Shown piece by piece: positions 45,888 through 57,904 of a stretch of DNA of 64,000 nucleotides. The notes beneath the pieces were generated by a model. The model was not told the origin of the DNA, searched no databases, and saw only the letters and a program-made list of their open reading frames with translations. Source of the stretch: Ottelia alismoides. Taxonomy: Eukaryota > Streptophyta > Magnoliopsida > Alismatales > Hydrocharitaceae. Each line of letters begins with the position of its first letter. Position 1 is the stretch's first letter. The position numbers were made by a program, and so were the translations under genes. The stretch spans positions 2,110,001 through 2,174,000 of the forward strand of contig JAZKJV010008264.1 of assembly GCA_037367405.1 (NCBI GenBank). The letters are read 5' to 3'.

Positions 45888-47558
45888 TTACCGCAGTCTC
45901 GGTGTGAGAACAACGACAAAAACAAAAGTGTAAAGTAAGACACCCAGGTATGCAATCAAGCGGGTGTCTGCTGCCGGCCAATGATGTGGAAGTAAGTGAT
46001 CGAGATCCGGTAGCACAAAGGAAATCGTCGGCTCTAGGTCAGACTGGAGTAAAAGTGTGGAGCCAGAGAAGTCAAACGTGGAGAAGAATGGATCAGTTAT
46101 AGAATCCTCCACGTCAATCAGTGTCTCAAGAAGGTATGGACAGTCCAGATCATGAGACTCTCTAAGAAGACTGATATCCAATGCATGAAATAGAAGTAGA
46201 TCAGACAGATCATCGAATATCTCCAAGAAGGGCTCATCCTCGCAAGGGTCGTCGAGGTGAGAAGACTCAGAATCAGAAGGATCTAAAGACTCGATTTCGA
46301 GCTGTGGCTGCTGGGCTGAGTCCTGGTAACTGTCGAACTCCGAGAAGTGTCTCTGCAGAAAAGAAGCTGACTCCTCCGGGACTGGAAATTGAAGTGGTTG
46401 AATCGATGGCTGTAATAGCGGGGGCTCCTCCTGTTCCTGGAATATCAGAAGATCTGATATCTGAGACTCGTCGACTGAAAACTCTGGAACTACCTCAAAC
46501 TCTAGCTGGAAGACCAATGGGAACTCGAGTAAACTCTGGGTCCGAACCTCTGCTATCGCAGTCATCTCCTCTGTACTCTGTGGTGCTGGAGCTTCCAAGT
46601 CCTCGGGCTGGTGTGTAGAAGCTGTATCCTCAAGTAGTGTGACACACCGCACTGGTACTGCATCGTATGCATGTGTTGTCCCGACTGCGGCATCTCGTGA
46701 AGAAGATCTCTGTGAAAGTAAGCTCGAGATGGTATCCAGTAGGTGAATGCCGGAACTACGGTGTGAACCGCCACATGTGGTAATCACCAATGCTATCTGC
46801 TCTGTGGTCATCCCCCGCATGGAGATCTCTATCAAGTCTGTCAATGGAAGTCTGTGATCGGGAAATCTCCTCAAGAGGTCAAGAAACCTTGGCCATGCCT
46901 CATGCAATGGCTCCTGGGGGTCTACTGAAAACTCAGTGATCAAAGACTGCATACACTCTGCTCTACGTGGGGGAAAGTATCTCTGTACGAACTCTCAGCG
47001 TAACTCTCCCCATGAATCGAATGTCCTCCCCAATCGTCTGTGCCATCTCATGGCTCTCTCGTAAAGTGTAAATGGGAAGGTCCTCCTCATCAGCTCCTCT
47101 GCAGTGATATCTGAATATCTCTGTGCTCGGCAAAACTCCTCGAATATGGACATGTGAAGATAAGGCTCCTCGTGCGCCTCTCCTGAAAATGTCGGCAGTC
47201 GCTGGATGTAATCCAAATCCAAGACGAATGGACGTAGTGTAGAAGGTGAATGAGCTCCCTGTGCTATCTGCTCCTCCATCAATCTGGGATAGGATCTATA
47301 TGATGATCTCCATTGCTCTCTCTGATCACGAACGGGGTGCACGCTCAACGCAGCAATGGCCTCGTCCGGGTCTCGCATCTGCTCTGTCTGGTATCCTCAG
47401 ACGTCAAGTGCAGCATGCCCAGAGTATTGAATGGGATGGGAGGGAGGGAGCGGGAGGTTGGTCGGAGATCCGACCTCCCTAGAAGGTGGACTGGACTGAT
47501 GGTCAGATGGTGAAGAAAAAGCTGCAATAGTCGGCTCGAGGTGAGAGGGATCCATCAT
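45888..47558 (-). pseudogene. gag of the gag-only element, two in-frame TGA stops
   Basis: A single frame of 556 codons from ATG at 47558 to the stop at 45888, interrupted by TGA at 47397-47399 (codon 54) and 46995-46997 (codon 188). Residues about 105-235 match the plant Retrotrans_gag domain (LPTFSGEAHEEPYLHMSIFE, RTFPFTLYERAMRWHRRL, then FVQRYFPP after the second stop, and PLHEAWPRFLDLLRRFP). This domain builds the virus-like particle. There is no CCHC zinc knuckle. Residues about 300-530 are very acidic and Leu/Ser-rich, and the last 24 residues (LLYTFVFVVVL) are hydrophobic. Both TGAs precede a purine as expected from CGA codons hit by C-to-T change, so an originally open gag is likely (inference). 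Confidence 0.85.
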
Positions 47559-48990
47559 TCAGGGGTGAAGGAGAAGAAGAAGACTGAAGGGAGGGAGGGT
47601 GGTAGACAGAAGAAGAGAAGAAGATGGGGGAAAGCAGAAGGGATCTGGAATCACACAAGATGAGAAAACATAACCCCCGATTCACCTACGCACGCAAGCT
47701 GAAGACCGTAAAGGCTCGGTCAATTATCTTGTCAATTTTATTTTGGTGATCATTCAGGATAGCAGAGCGATTACGTGACCTGTTGGGTTATCCGATATTT
47801 TCTCAACCGACTGTCCCATACAGAAATAGCCGGTAATCAGTCGAGAAGAATATCGGAGGGCTTTACCTAGTGTGCGGGGTCACTCTCTCACGCAAGCAAA
47901 CCAGACAATGAGGGGGTTGCTCTCCCCAAGACAAATTTTGAAGTGAGGTGTCTTTTAGGGTCGATAAAGTTAGCAGTCCCAAATTTTATTGTTTTTCTTT
48001 TTAAGTATTTTCATTTATCAAACAAATCGCCTAACGAATTTTTCGGTTCTCCTGGTTATTAAGTCCAAAACAGGGGGGAGAAGACGAAAAAGTCGATGTG
48101 CGAAAATCAATGATGCATGCAGAGTAAGAAATGCGTACCTGACTCCAGCAGTCTACACGCAAAATGATCCGTGCAGAATTGAAAGATAGGAAATAAACTA
48201 CCTAAATGGTGCAGGCGGAAAACCGAGTCCCTAAACAGCAGTGCTACTCGAAGGAACCACTAGCTGACAACCAGCCTCCAATCCAGAGAGTCCGGTCTAG
48301 ACCCACCCCTCCTCTTCTCGACAGGTCGAGTTCAGGAGTAGCGCTTGACGGGGTGGGCTCGTGGCGCATAGGCTCGAAGGTGGTTAATCAACTATTTTAT
48401 TAATATTTTATTATAGGTCCAATTACCGAATTATAGGAATAGGCAAATGTTATTAGGGTGTTTGGATCATATTTATTACGTTACAATCAAGCAGAAAATC
48501 CTACGACTAGGGGCTCGAAAATCCGTGAGAAACCGGAAAATACAGTAAAGGAAACAAAACCGCAAAAAAGCCGCGTAAAACCGAGGGGTCTCCCGAGCAC
48601 ACCGGTGCTCGGCGAAACAGACCCCGAGAGTCTAAGTGTCTAAACTGAGTGTCTTGTCCCTGTTTTTTACAATAATAGTTCAAGTACTGCAGGAAATAAA
48701 ATCTAAGTTACGGTTAATCTAATCCACGGCTATTCCGCGGCTCTCGCACTCCTGCTCGCTCCTTGCGTCCTCCTGCGGCTCTGTAGAGAAGAGAGCCGCC
48801 TCCGACTCCCGCGGTTGCTCGGCTTCCGAAGAAAGCCGCCTCGGTCCTCAGGCCCTCGCAAGATAACAAACAGAGAGTGTGATTAGACCAGATTATTATA
48901 TAAGCAAGTCAGAAAAATATATACAAAAATCTATACAGAAAACCGCGAAAAAGAAAGCCGCGGAAAAATCAAATGTGACTACTAAGCCGT
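47559..48990 (-). other. Leader of the gag-only element
   Basis: 1.4 kb between PBS and gag ATG (minus strand). GC-richer than the interior's 3' part, with no family-like ORF. The start codon at 47558 was chosen because it is the first Met in the gag frame after the purine-rich 47570-47650 stretch. Confidence 0.5.
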
Positions 48991-49010
48991 GCTCCCCGGC
49001 AATGGCGCCA
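48991..49010 (-). other. Primer-binding site of the gag-only element
   Basis: TGGCGCCATTGCCGGGGAGC on the minus strand, three bases from the right LTR. Such TGGCGCC..GCCGGGGA sites are typical of Athila/Tat-type plant Gypsy elements and are not the tRNA-iMet site used by the Gypsy elements at 7927 and 60428 or the Copia at 27273. Confidence 0.85.
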
Positions 49011-49013
49011 TTC

Positions 49014-52000
49014 TGATGAGCCGAAAATCCTATTAATCCGAATCAGAAAAAATAGATCAAGGGTTGTTGCGACCCGGATCGATAGATCAATCAGCTCAGT
49101 CAAGAAAAATTGTAAGATCAGACCACCAAAACAGGATAAAAATCAAATGAAATCAATAGTGGCCCTGGCTATTGGATTAGCCTAGTATAGCGACCAGGGT
49201 CGGACTCAGGGAGCACGTGATGGCCTTGCGGCCTACGAAGTAGTCAGAAATAATGAAAAATAAAAGACAAATATTTTTGGTAGATTTTTAATAATTTTTA
49301 TATTTTTTTGGATTTTTGAATAATAAAGAAAATAAGAAAAACAAGGAAACAAGCAACTTCACACAATTATGTAACTACTCAAATAAGCTCAAAAAAATCA
49401 AACAAAAATGTTTTTATGTTTTTTTTTATATTTTTCTATGTTTTTGGTTAATTTTTGAGGTTTTGTGATTTTTAGGGAATTTATATAAAAATCAAACAAG
49501 AACAGAGAAGAGTGCTGTTGTCCAGTCAGGTTTCAAGGGCCAAATTAAAATGCAAAATGGCCCTAATAAAACTTGAAGGTAATTTTCCTGTGAAGTATAA
49601 AATACAAGGAAAAATTAGGCACTAAGTTTATTAATTTTTTATTTTTCTTTGAATTATTAGAATTTTTATGGGTTTTTAAGGGTTTTGTAATTTTTATAGA
49701 TTTTATAAATCTAAAAATGACCAAAATTGGTCAGAAAATCAAACACAGCAAAACAAACAATATCTAATTTTTTTGTAATTTTTAAAGGTGTTTTAATATT
49801 TTTTTTTAAACTAGACAATAAGAAAAATGCTTGTTTTTGAATTTTTAAAAATAATAAAAAGTGTCAACAATCTCTCCAAAAATTAGAGAAAATTTTACAC
49901 CATGGCAGGAGCCATGTGTTCAATTTTCATCAAATTTGGAGTAGTTTTGCTATTTTATTAAAATCAAACACAAAGGCACAGTGCATAGGGGCCTAAATGC
50001 AAGAAAACATATTTCCAGGGGCTGAAATGTAATAAATACAAGAAGTAGGGGGTCCTCGTGCAAATTCTCCAAAATCCCACGTGCGCTGCACGTGTTCTGG
50101 GCACAAAAGGACCAAAATGTAAGAAAACTTACTTCCGAGGACTTAGTAGCAACATGTGCTAAAGTCCAGGGAAGAAGTTGCAAATAGCACAGAATATTCA
50201 GCACATGTCAATTAAAACCATGTACAGGGGTATAAGTGCAAATATCAAGAAAGATTTTTCATTCAATAACATATCAGAACTACAACCCAACTAATGCAAA
50301 TATCCCAGAAAGTCACGTGACGATGCACGTGTTCCACGTAGACAGGGGTATAAATGCAAATAAAACAAGCATGAGGTCCTAAGTGCAAAATATCCAGAAT
50401 AAAAACAACTAAACTAAATATTTACAGAACTAGAACGTAAATGAAAAAGCAGGAGGGGCCTAGGAGTAAATTACCCCTTATTATGATCCGAGGGTGAAGG
50501 ACGCGCCACGTGCTGGATCAGACGGTTGTGGATGGTGGCGCCTCTCCAGCTGATGGACGCTCCAGATGAGCTCCGATCGCGGATCTGATGGCTGATGAAT
50601 GCTTGGGGGTTCACCACGTGTCAATCAAACGTCAGCTGCTGGAGACGAAACCCTGGGCTCGATCGGACGGCTCCGGTCAGATCTGGAGCGGCTACGGGAG
50701 AATGGACGATCGGGGAGGCCTCTGGAAGAACAGATGGTCGGCGAGGTTCGCCAGCCCGATACTCGTGCCTGGGGACTCCCCGGAAGCTGCTGAGATGCGG
50801 AGAAGAAGCGCCTCGGTGGTCCGCAGCTTCAGAACTGCTCCGACGAGAATGGGGAGCTCTGGAGAGCTCCGGCGACGGTGAAGACCTGGAGCACCTGTGC
50901 TCTTAAGTCCCGACCTCCAGATGAGGTCGATTTGACCTGATACCTGCACAGGAAGAAAGAGGGGTCGAGGGCAAACTGCCTCGACCCGTTAGAGCACGTG
51001 AAAGGTGAAATGTGCGGTGGAATGGAGGTCCCCCGACGAGCGGCGGAGGAGGAGGACCGAAGTCCCTGCTCCGGGATGAGTCAGGGGGAAAGGCTAGGTG
51101 GAGAAGCTGAGAAGGAGGCTCGTGAAGGTGGTGGCGATGTCGGATGGGCAAGTGGATGGACGGAGACGACAGGCGGAGGCGGCGGAGCTACGCCTACTGA
51201 AATCGAAAAATTGAAACCTACGCTAATCTACATCCTAAAGAAGTTATCTGGTGGATGCGTTCGACTAGGCTAGAGCTCGGGGAACTCTGGGGTCATTGCC
51301 TGCAAGGGATCGTCGGGTTCCCGAGGCTGGGCGCGCTCGCGGCGGCGCACGGCGGCGAAGCCACCGGATCAGAGGCTTCCCGATGCCTCGAGCCTCACTT
51401 CCACTCCGGAGAGCACCACTGTCACTCAGGCAAGCCGGAGGAGTTCCTTGGCGTCGAGGGGGCGGTCCAAAGATGCATGAAATGGCTGCCGGAGGCGAGG
51501 TTAAATATGGCTAGGGGTCCGAGAAAACAAAGGCCGGGCGAGCAGGTCACAACTCGGATCCCCAAAACCCACCCCGGGCAAGGGTCTCGGATCTACAGGG
51601 AATCCATGGAGCCCGGGGTTCGAGGAAATGGTGATCGGATCGAGCGGGGAAAAAGAGGAGAAGTCGGGTCGTCGCTCGGATCCGCAAGGGAAGAGGGTCC
51701 GCGGGGGAAGTTGACCGGGGTCAACAATCCCCCGCGGACCAATCAAATTATTCCGTTTTTACATTATTTAAAAATTTATTTAAAAATAGTAAATGACTTA
51801 TTTTCGAGAAACTTAAAACATAAAAAATATTTATTTTTTAAACTATTTTTTAGTGATTTTTATTTATTTTTCCGATATATAATTTAGGTATTTACAAAAT
51901 ATTATTAGTATATACACGTATATACATATGTATTTTTGATTTTTGATTTTTAATTATTTATTTTTATACAAATTATTCCAATTTTATATTTTATTTATTT

Positions 52001-52704
52001 ATAGGATAAAATTTGGAATAAAGGGGTATTTTTATTTTGTTTTTATTAATTATTTACAAGGGTTAAATAAATACTTCTATTTATATACATATATGGTATA
52101 TATACAATATGATTTTGGTTTTTATTTTTTATTTATTTTTACTTTTATTTTATTTTTGTGATTTTTTTATTTATATACCTTATGGGATAAGGGAATATAT
52201 ACATATTTTTATAGAATTTTATTTATTTATTTACAAGGTAAAATAAATATATACATGATCTTATGGTGAATACACACAAGGAAGGATGTTTTTATTTTAT
52301 TTTTATTTTTATTCCTTTTATTTTGGTTTCGTATTTACGAATATATACAGATATATACAAACTCATTTTTATTTTTATTTTTAGAGGAAAATATTTTTAT
52401 TTTATTTACAGGTATGTTTACACACATGAGCTCCCTATCTCTCTCTACTTTGGCTTTTATGCGGTCAGGCCCATGTTGAGCCCTCCCTTGGGATTAGGTT
52501 GCTCAATATTTATTCTAAATATTTCCCTCTTTTTTCTTTTGTCTTTTTATTCTTTTATTTATGCACAAAAACATGCTAATAATTTACTTTTATACAATGC
52601 ATGCACTTTGGTAATTATTTGTATTTACATGAATGTACATGTGTTTGGCAAAGGTTTTTGTAGCTAAATTATAAGAATAAAGAGTGATGAATGGGTATTC
52701 ATCA
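49014..52704 (-). repeat. 5' LTR (right copy) of the gag-only element
   Basis: 3691 bp, colinear with the left LTR with dispersed substitutions and small indels. A TATA-like CCATATTTAACC (minus strand) at about 51500 sits where the old related LTR has TGCATATAAAT. Followed by CCGCT. Confidence 0.93.
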
Positions 52705-52709
52705 CCGCT

Positions 52710-54959
52710 AAATCAGGTCAGTATTGACCTTGTTGACAAAAGAGTAAAATAGAGGGAGATAGGATCCATGAAGCGAAGAAATATAGAAAATCCACATTGC
52801 TAAGTGTACATATATACTATATTCACACTGTATATGCTTCTACTATTTTATTTATCATTCAGATCTCTCCAATTTAATTATTTTATTCAAGAAGCTTGTT
52901 TATAATAATGTATATTAAATAAAAATATTTCTAAATTACATTCTATGTACAAATCTTGGTACAACAAGAACAAAAGGTGTAAAGTTCACATTCAAACCTT
53001 TATATCTTCTGCATGTGAACTCAAATCAATATCATCTTTATTTTATTCAGCATAAAATGATTGAAAATAAAAGTGGTTTTAAAATCACAGTTAAGATGTG
53101 AAAGTTGATCTTTTAAGTATTATTGGTATTTTTACAATTATAAAGTACTTATTATTTTTTTCCTTTATATTTTAATTTTATTTCTATTTTTTAATATCTT
53201 TCCCTATTTTATAATATTTTACATAAAATTCAAATAAAAATAAAGGTTAAAAATACGTAAAAATTTATACGTATACTTAATATATATGTATACTATACAT
53301 ATATTGTATAGGGATTTTTATACCCGTAACTATGTCTAGTTTCATATTTCCATACATAACACTAAATAATCGTGAATTGCATGAAGAACTATTAATAATG
53401 TTTAACCCTCACATAACATGTAATTGTATTAACCGACATCCATTTCCTCCATTAACTTCGACCGAAATGTTAAATTTTAACAATTTTACCCGTTAAATCC
53501 TGTCGCTTTTCTAAACCTTATCATTACCTACTACATAGGTTACTTCCATTGATCCACGATTCCTCATAGCTCGTGCCGCAAGATCACTCGTGATTCAAGA
53601 CAAACCTGAGATGACTGCATTTGCAATACAACTACATAACGTTCCTTATTTGTAACTACTTAAAAGTTATGTAGATCGACCAATTGTAGATAACTTTTGA
53701 CTGTGATACTATGTAGAACAAATCACGATTTCAAAGGTTGGAGTCGCAAGCACAGACGATAAGAAAAAAATTTTGTTCTTTTAAGAAAGGATGGAGCTAA
53801 CTCAGCCATGATCAGTTCCAAGTCCGAGTAAATTGAAAAGGGTTGCACGTTAGGTAACCGACAACCAATGCAAGAGAACATATTCTTAAATAGTATTCTT
53901 TTTAAGAACACTATTTACGAATTTGTCTCAAAAGTCGATTCAACCTATGAAGGCCGGGAACCCATTTGGAGTTGCTATAGATGAGAAGACTCTAAGAAGA
54001 ATGTTTAGATTGTCGATTTGACATGTTCACAGGACTCTAAGGTATACTAAAGTTTCTCAGTGTCACCATCATTTTTCAACATTTAAGGATCTCATAATTG
54101 TTATATTTATTTATTTACCTATGAAGGTCTGGAACACAGTCATGAAACATTAAAAGGTGATTATACATCCATTATCCATAGTAATATTCTCATGAAGAGA
54201 CTTTTGCTACTACATCATTTGCAGGGAATTGGGAAGAATATGTCAAAGGTACCCTTTGCACCTTCTTCGGTCAATTGGTTTAGAGCACTTTTTTGTTATG
54301 TCATTAATGTAATCTTTTATAACACTATAATTTAATTAGGTTATGTATTTATGAATTTATGTTCTCAGAGGTAGATTAAATGAATCCAACGAAACAAGGA
54401 AAGACTTCTTATAGATAGTATTAATAGATGCAATATTTTTGTTTAATTGGTCAACATATTAGTTGATATTCTCACTATCCCATATAAATTTCAAAATACC
54501 ATTTTAGAGAGATTTGATCTAGATGTTGCTTGGTTAATCAACATTGCAAATCAAACTACAATGCTAAAAGGAGAAAGTATGAATATATAGACCATTCAAA
54601 CCTAAACCACTTTTCCTCTCCATAACAAACCATCATGTCTATGATACGGTTGACTTCTCATGCATTTATTCCAAGTAAACTTGTTGATATTACCATGATG
54701 CAGAATTATGATGCAGAAAATGTCAATAACAATTTCATTAGCTTTTATTCTATTTGTGATGCCATTCGAATAATTTATATAAATTCATTGGACTATTATC
54801 ATATATTGTTTGATTGATATCTCTGGGACATGTAAAAGTTATTATTATGTAAATTCTAGGAAAAGAATCATATCTAGCAAAATCACAACATAAGAGCTTA
54901 GCGACATTTTAGGCGATGTATCAACTAGTAGGAAGAAAAGATGTTAATTTATGATATAC
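52710..54959. other. AT-rich intergenic stretch, no gene seen
   Basis: No ORF above about 60 codons with a recognisable motif. It starts where the pre-insertion locus continues from 39943. It may contain unrecognised old repeats. Confidence 0.55.
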
Positions 54960-55245
54960 ATGATAGATAGAAGTGTGTATGTATGTATATTTCTTTGAAT
55001 GTGTGAGTTTGTATGCCTCAATCAATGTTTGTTTGTGTAAATGTGTGAATTTGCATGCATTGTATAAATGTTTGTTTATGTGAATGTCTGAATTTGTGTG
55101 CATGAGCAAATATGTATTTTTGTTAATGTGTGTAGGGGCATGCATATGTGTAAACGTGTGTTTGTGTGAATGTATTTGTATGCGAGTGTATCTATGTCTG
55201 TGTATATTCAAATGTGTATGTATGAGAGAATGAGTGTTTGTGATT
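54960..55245. repeat. Degenerate GT-rich minisatellite
   Basis: Irregular repeats of words such as GTGTGAATTTG, TGTTTGTGTGAATG and TGCATG. The minus-strand ORF across it (His/Thr-rich) is a by-product of the repeat. Confidence 0.75.
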
Positions 55246-55552
55246 TGCATGACTCCGAAATGAATTAAATCCTTCCATGAACCTGTAGCTTCTTGTAGAT
55301 GAAAATGCACTTTCCACTTCATAATATTGACAAAAAAGTGGTTAAATCCTTCCATGGGCCCACATATTTGGAGCTTGTACAAGAGATTACCTTTGTTAAA
55401 ACTTGCTAATTTTTGTAGCTTTCTTTCCTTATATACCATGCATACTTTTTAACATTTTTATCCACAGGGAAATGGGTGGAATTAAAAGGCTTTGATAGCA
55501 GCTTCGTGGTAGATGTACACATTTACTGTGTAGAGTGACAATTGGCATATTT
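55246..55552. other. Short duplicated phrase, no gene
   Basis: AAATCCTTCCATG occurs at 55268 and 55345 with similar surroundings (…GGGCCC or GAACC after it). Nothing else recognised. Confidence 0.5.
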
Positions 55553-55739
55553 TTAAGGAGATCGGATCGCATGCTGTAATACAGCAGGTACTGTATTACA
55601 CGTGACGGTTCGATAGGGATCAAACGGCTCTCATAGGAGATCGGGGATAGTGGGCCCCCTATGAGGGTCGTCCAATCCCCATCAACGGTCACGTGTAATA
55701 TAACATCTGTTGTATTACACCGGTGGATCCTCTCATTAA
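55553..55739. mobile_element. MITE-like palindrome with TTAA flanks
   Basis: Imperfect inverted repeat of about 180 bp: AGATCGGATCGCATGCTG and ACTGTATTACACGTGACGG on the left pair with GTCACGTGTAATATAAC and GGATCCTCTCA on the right. TTAA occurs immediately outside both ends (55553-55556, 55736-55739), which would fit a TTAA (or TAA) target duplication. No coding capacity. Class uncertain (PIF/Harbinger-like TAA or piggyBac-like TTAA). Confidence 0.6.
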
Positions 55740-56320
55740 GTTTCTTGTAATTTTAGATTGTCTTTTACTTTTATTGTTTTTTATATTTCTAACAATACAT
55801 TTTTGTAACAGAAGACAATATATTTTTATAAACCTTAATTTTTTTTTTACATTTTTCTCTTTTGCATAATAATTGTTGACTAACTATCTATTTTTTGTGT
55901 ATCTCCAAACTAATATTACAAACAAGTACGAAATTTTACAGACATTACGTAAATTACAATTACAACAATAAATGAATTACTAACTTTGATTTTATTTTAC
56001 AAAGAAGGTTACAATCTTATAATGCAATGAGTATTTTACAAAGAGTTATGCCATTCTACTATTTCTACATACCATGAAAATGCTACCACATTGGTGATGC
56101 ATAAATAGCAACAAAAAATTGTCAATTCAGGCGGGCTAAAAATGATATAATAAAAGGATTAAATGAAGTTCAAATTCAAATTGAAATTCAAAATCAAAAT
56201 GAAAACACATGGACTAAATTACCCTTTTGGATAAAGAACCGTTAGATTGAGATCTAACAGATGAGATGGTTGGCTTTCCATAAATTCCGAAAAGGTGCAC
56301 CTCATTGGAAGGGTCCTATA
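55740..56320. other. AT-rich, no gene seen
   Basis: About 580 bp without a recognisable frame. A small inverted pair GTTAGATTGAGATCTAAC lies at 56242-56259. Confidence 0.55.
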
Positions 56321-56430
56321 TATATAATACATTTACATAGATTGTCCTTAATATTCTATAATCATATATAACGATTGTCTTTTATATAATACATTTACAT
56401 AGATTGTCCTTAATATTCTATAATCATATA
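56321..56430. repeat. Two exact copies of a 48-base unit
   Basis: TATATAATACATTTACATAG and the following 28 bases occur at 56321-56368 and 56383-56430 (period 62). Confidence 0.95.
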
Positions 56431-56850
56431 ATAAATCACATATTTAGCCAAGTTACTTGATATTAGTATAATTTGTTGAATCATACATATCAACAATATT
56501 TTTATCTACATCATGAATAGTGACAAAGCATTAAGCGAAACAAAATGAATTAGTTTACACATTATAAATAGAGAGAATAATATAAATGATAATATATTGG
56601 TAATGCACTGCATAGCAAGAAACCGGGCTATACATTTTTTGTGATAGTGTCGTGTTGAGATAATACTAAAAGATAAATGTACTAATTGTCTATTATAGAT
56701 GGAATATTGGTGTGATTATATTGGAGACAGAGAAAATTAGAGAGTGGAAACACACAAATTAATTATAGGAGAGAGAGGAATTAATGCGAGAATGGTAAAA
56801 TTTGCGGAATGCCCAATCCGCATGTAGCAGAGGTGCACGGAACGCAACAT
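56431..56850. other. AT-rich, no gene seen
   Basis: Nothing recognised. Confidence 0.5.
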
Positions 56851-57013
56851 CCCATGGACGCACTTCATCACTTCCCTATATACATATCCCATGGACGCAC
56901 TTCATCACTTCCCTATATACATATACATACGTACATATGTACGTACGTACATACATGCATGCATGCATGCATATATACATACATACATACATACATATAG
57001 ATATAGATATATA
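56851..57013. repeat. 37-base direct duplication and compound tetranucleotide tract
   Basis: CCCATGGACGCACTTCATCA and 17 more bases occur twice in tandem (about 56851-56925). Then come TACA, TACG, TGCA, CATA and ATAGAT units up to E13. Confidence 0.95.
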
Positions 57014-57403
57014 GGGGCTGGGGAAGCTACACCCGGGGGTGTAGCTAACTAGCTGCAGTACCCGGTCATTTTTTTCATTGATTTTTTTTGCTTTTGAAAT
57101 GAAATCTAGAGGGATTTAAATCAACATATATCACTATGATATCATACCAATTTCAACTAAATTCGACATTTCTATCATCACCATCAAGACTATCACATTT
57201 TAATGGTCTCAGGATTATTGAAATTGACTATATCTAGATGGGCAAGTTAGGAATGTTTGTTTTGCGTGAAATTTGAAACACATATTTCACACAATAAATT
57301 AAGTAAATCCCCATAGGTTTCCTTCAAAAAAATCAAAAATCAATGAGAAAAATGTTCGAGTGTAGCTAGCTGGCTGCACCACCCAGTGTAGCTTCCCTTT
57401 TCC
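57014..57403. mobile_element. Foldback element E13, subfamily B
   Basis: Closest to E5 (2008-2395): GGGGCTGGGGAAGCTACACC, hairpin GGTGTAGCTAACTAGCTGCA, ATATCTAGATGGGCAAGTTA, and the right end GTGTAGCTAGCTGGCTGCACC. Flanked by ATATAGATATATA and (TA)n. Confidence 0.85.
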
Positions 57404-57437
57404 TATAATATATATATATATATATATATACATATAT

Positions 57438-57828
57438 GGAAAAAATGGGGCTGCCCCCTAGGGGTAGCCAACATTGCTGCCCCCACCCCATTTTTCATAA
57501 AATTTTTTTATTTTTTTGGGAAAATATCACCATGTATATTCATCCCTATATCTCTCCTATACGTCACTCGAATTTCGTCAGAAACAGAGACTCCTACGGC
57601 CTCCATCATGACGTCAATTTTTTAACGGTCGCAGGATTTTTTAAACCGACCCTGTCTGGATGGAGGCCATAGGAGTCTCTGTTTCTGACGAAATTCGAAT
57701 GGCATATAGGAGGGATGTAGGGATGAATATACATGACGATATTTTTCAAAAAAAATAAAAAAAATTTTGCTCAAAAATGGGGTGGGACAGCTATGTTGGC
57801 TGCCCCCAGGGGGCAACCCCATCAACCC

Positions 57829-57830
<2 letters not shown>
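57438..57830 (+). mobile_element. Foldback element E14, subfamily A
   Basis: About 393 bp, ends ATGGGGCTGCCCCC and inverse, inner block CGTCAGAAACAGAGACTCCT at 57577 with its inverse near 57668-57690, centre orientation as E1. Terminal hairpins GGTAGCCAACATTGCTGCC and GACAGCTATGTTGGCTGCC. Confidence 0.85.

Positions 57831-57902
<72 letters not shown>
57831..57902. repeat. (AT)36 microsatellite
   Basis: The longest uninterrupted TA tract of the window, joining E14 to E15. ORFs reading Ile/Tyr repeats through it are artefacts. Confidence 0.98.

Positions 57903-57904
<2 letters not shown>

Larger units (their letters stand above)
39944..52704 (-). mobile_element. Complete gag-only (TR-GAG-like) LTR retrotransposon, 12.8 kb
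   Basis: Two 3.7-kb LTRs (39944-43625 and 49014-52704; plus-strand ends TGATGAGCC..TTCATCA) are flanked by CCGCT (39939-39943, 52705-52709). The PBS (TGGCGCCATTGCCGGGGAGC, 48991-49010) and PPT (TTAAGTATAGGGGGG, 43626-43640) put it on the minus strand. The 5.4-kb interior has one recognisable gene, gag, and no RT, integrase or protease trace. This layout matches plant TR-GAG elements, which need enzymes from another element. The PBS type is that of Athila/Tat-like Gypsy families. By eye LTRs differ by a few percent plus indels, so it is older than the Gypsy at 7927 and the Copia at 27273. Confidence 0.9.

Noticed and set aside
54921..55439. 172-codon His/Thr-rich frame
   Set aside because: A product of the GT-rich minisatellite read on the other strand.
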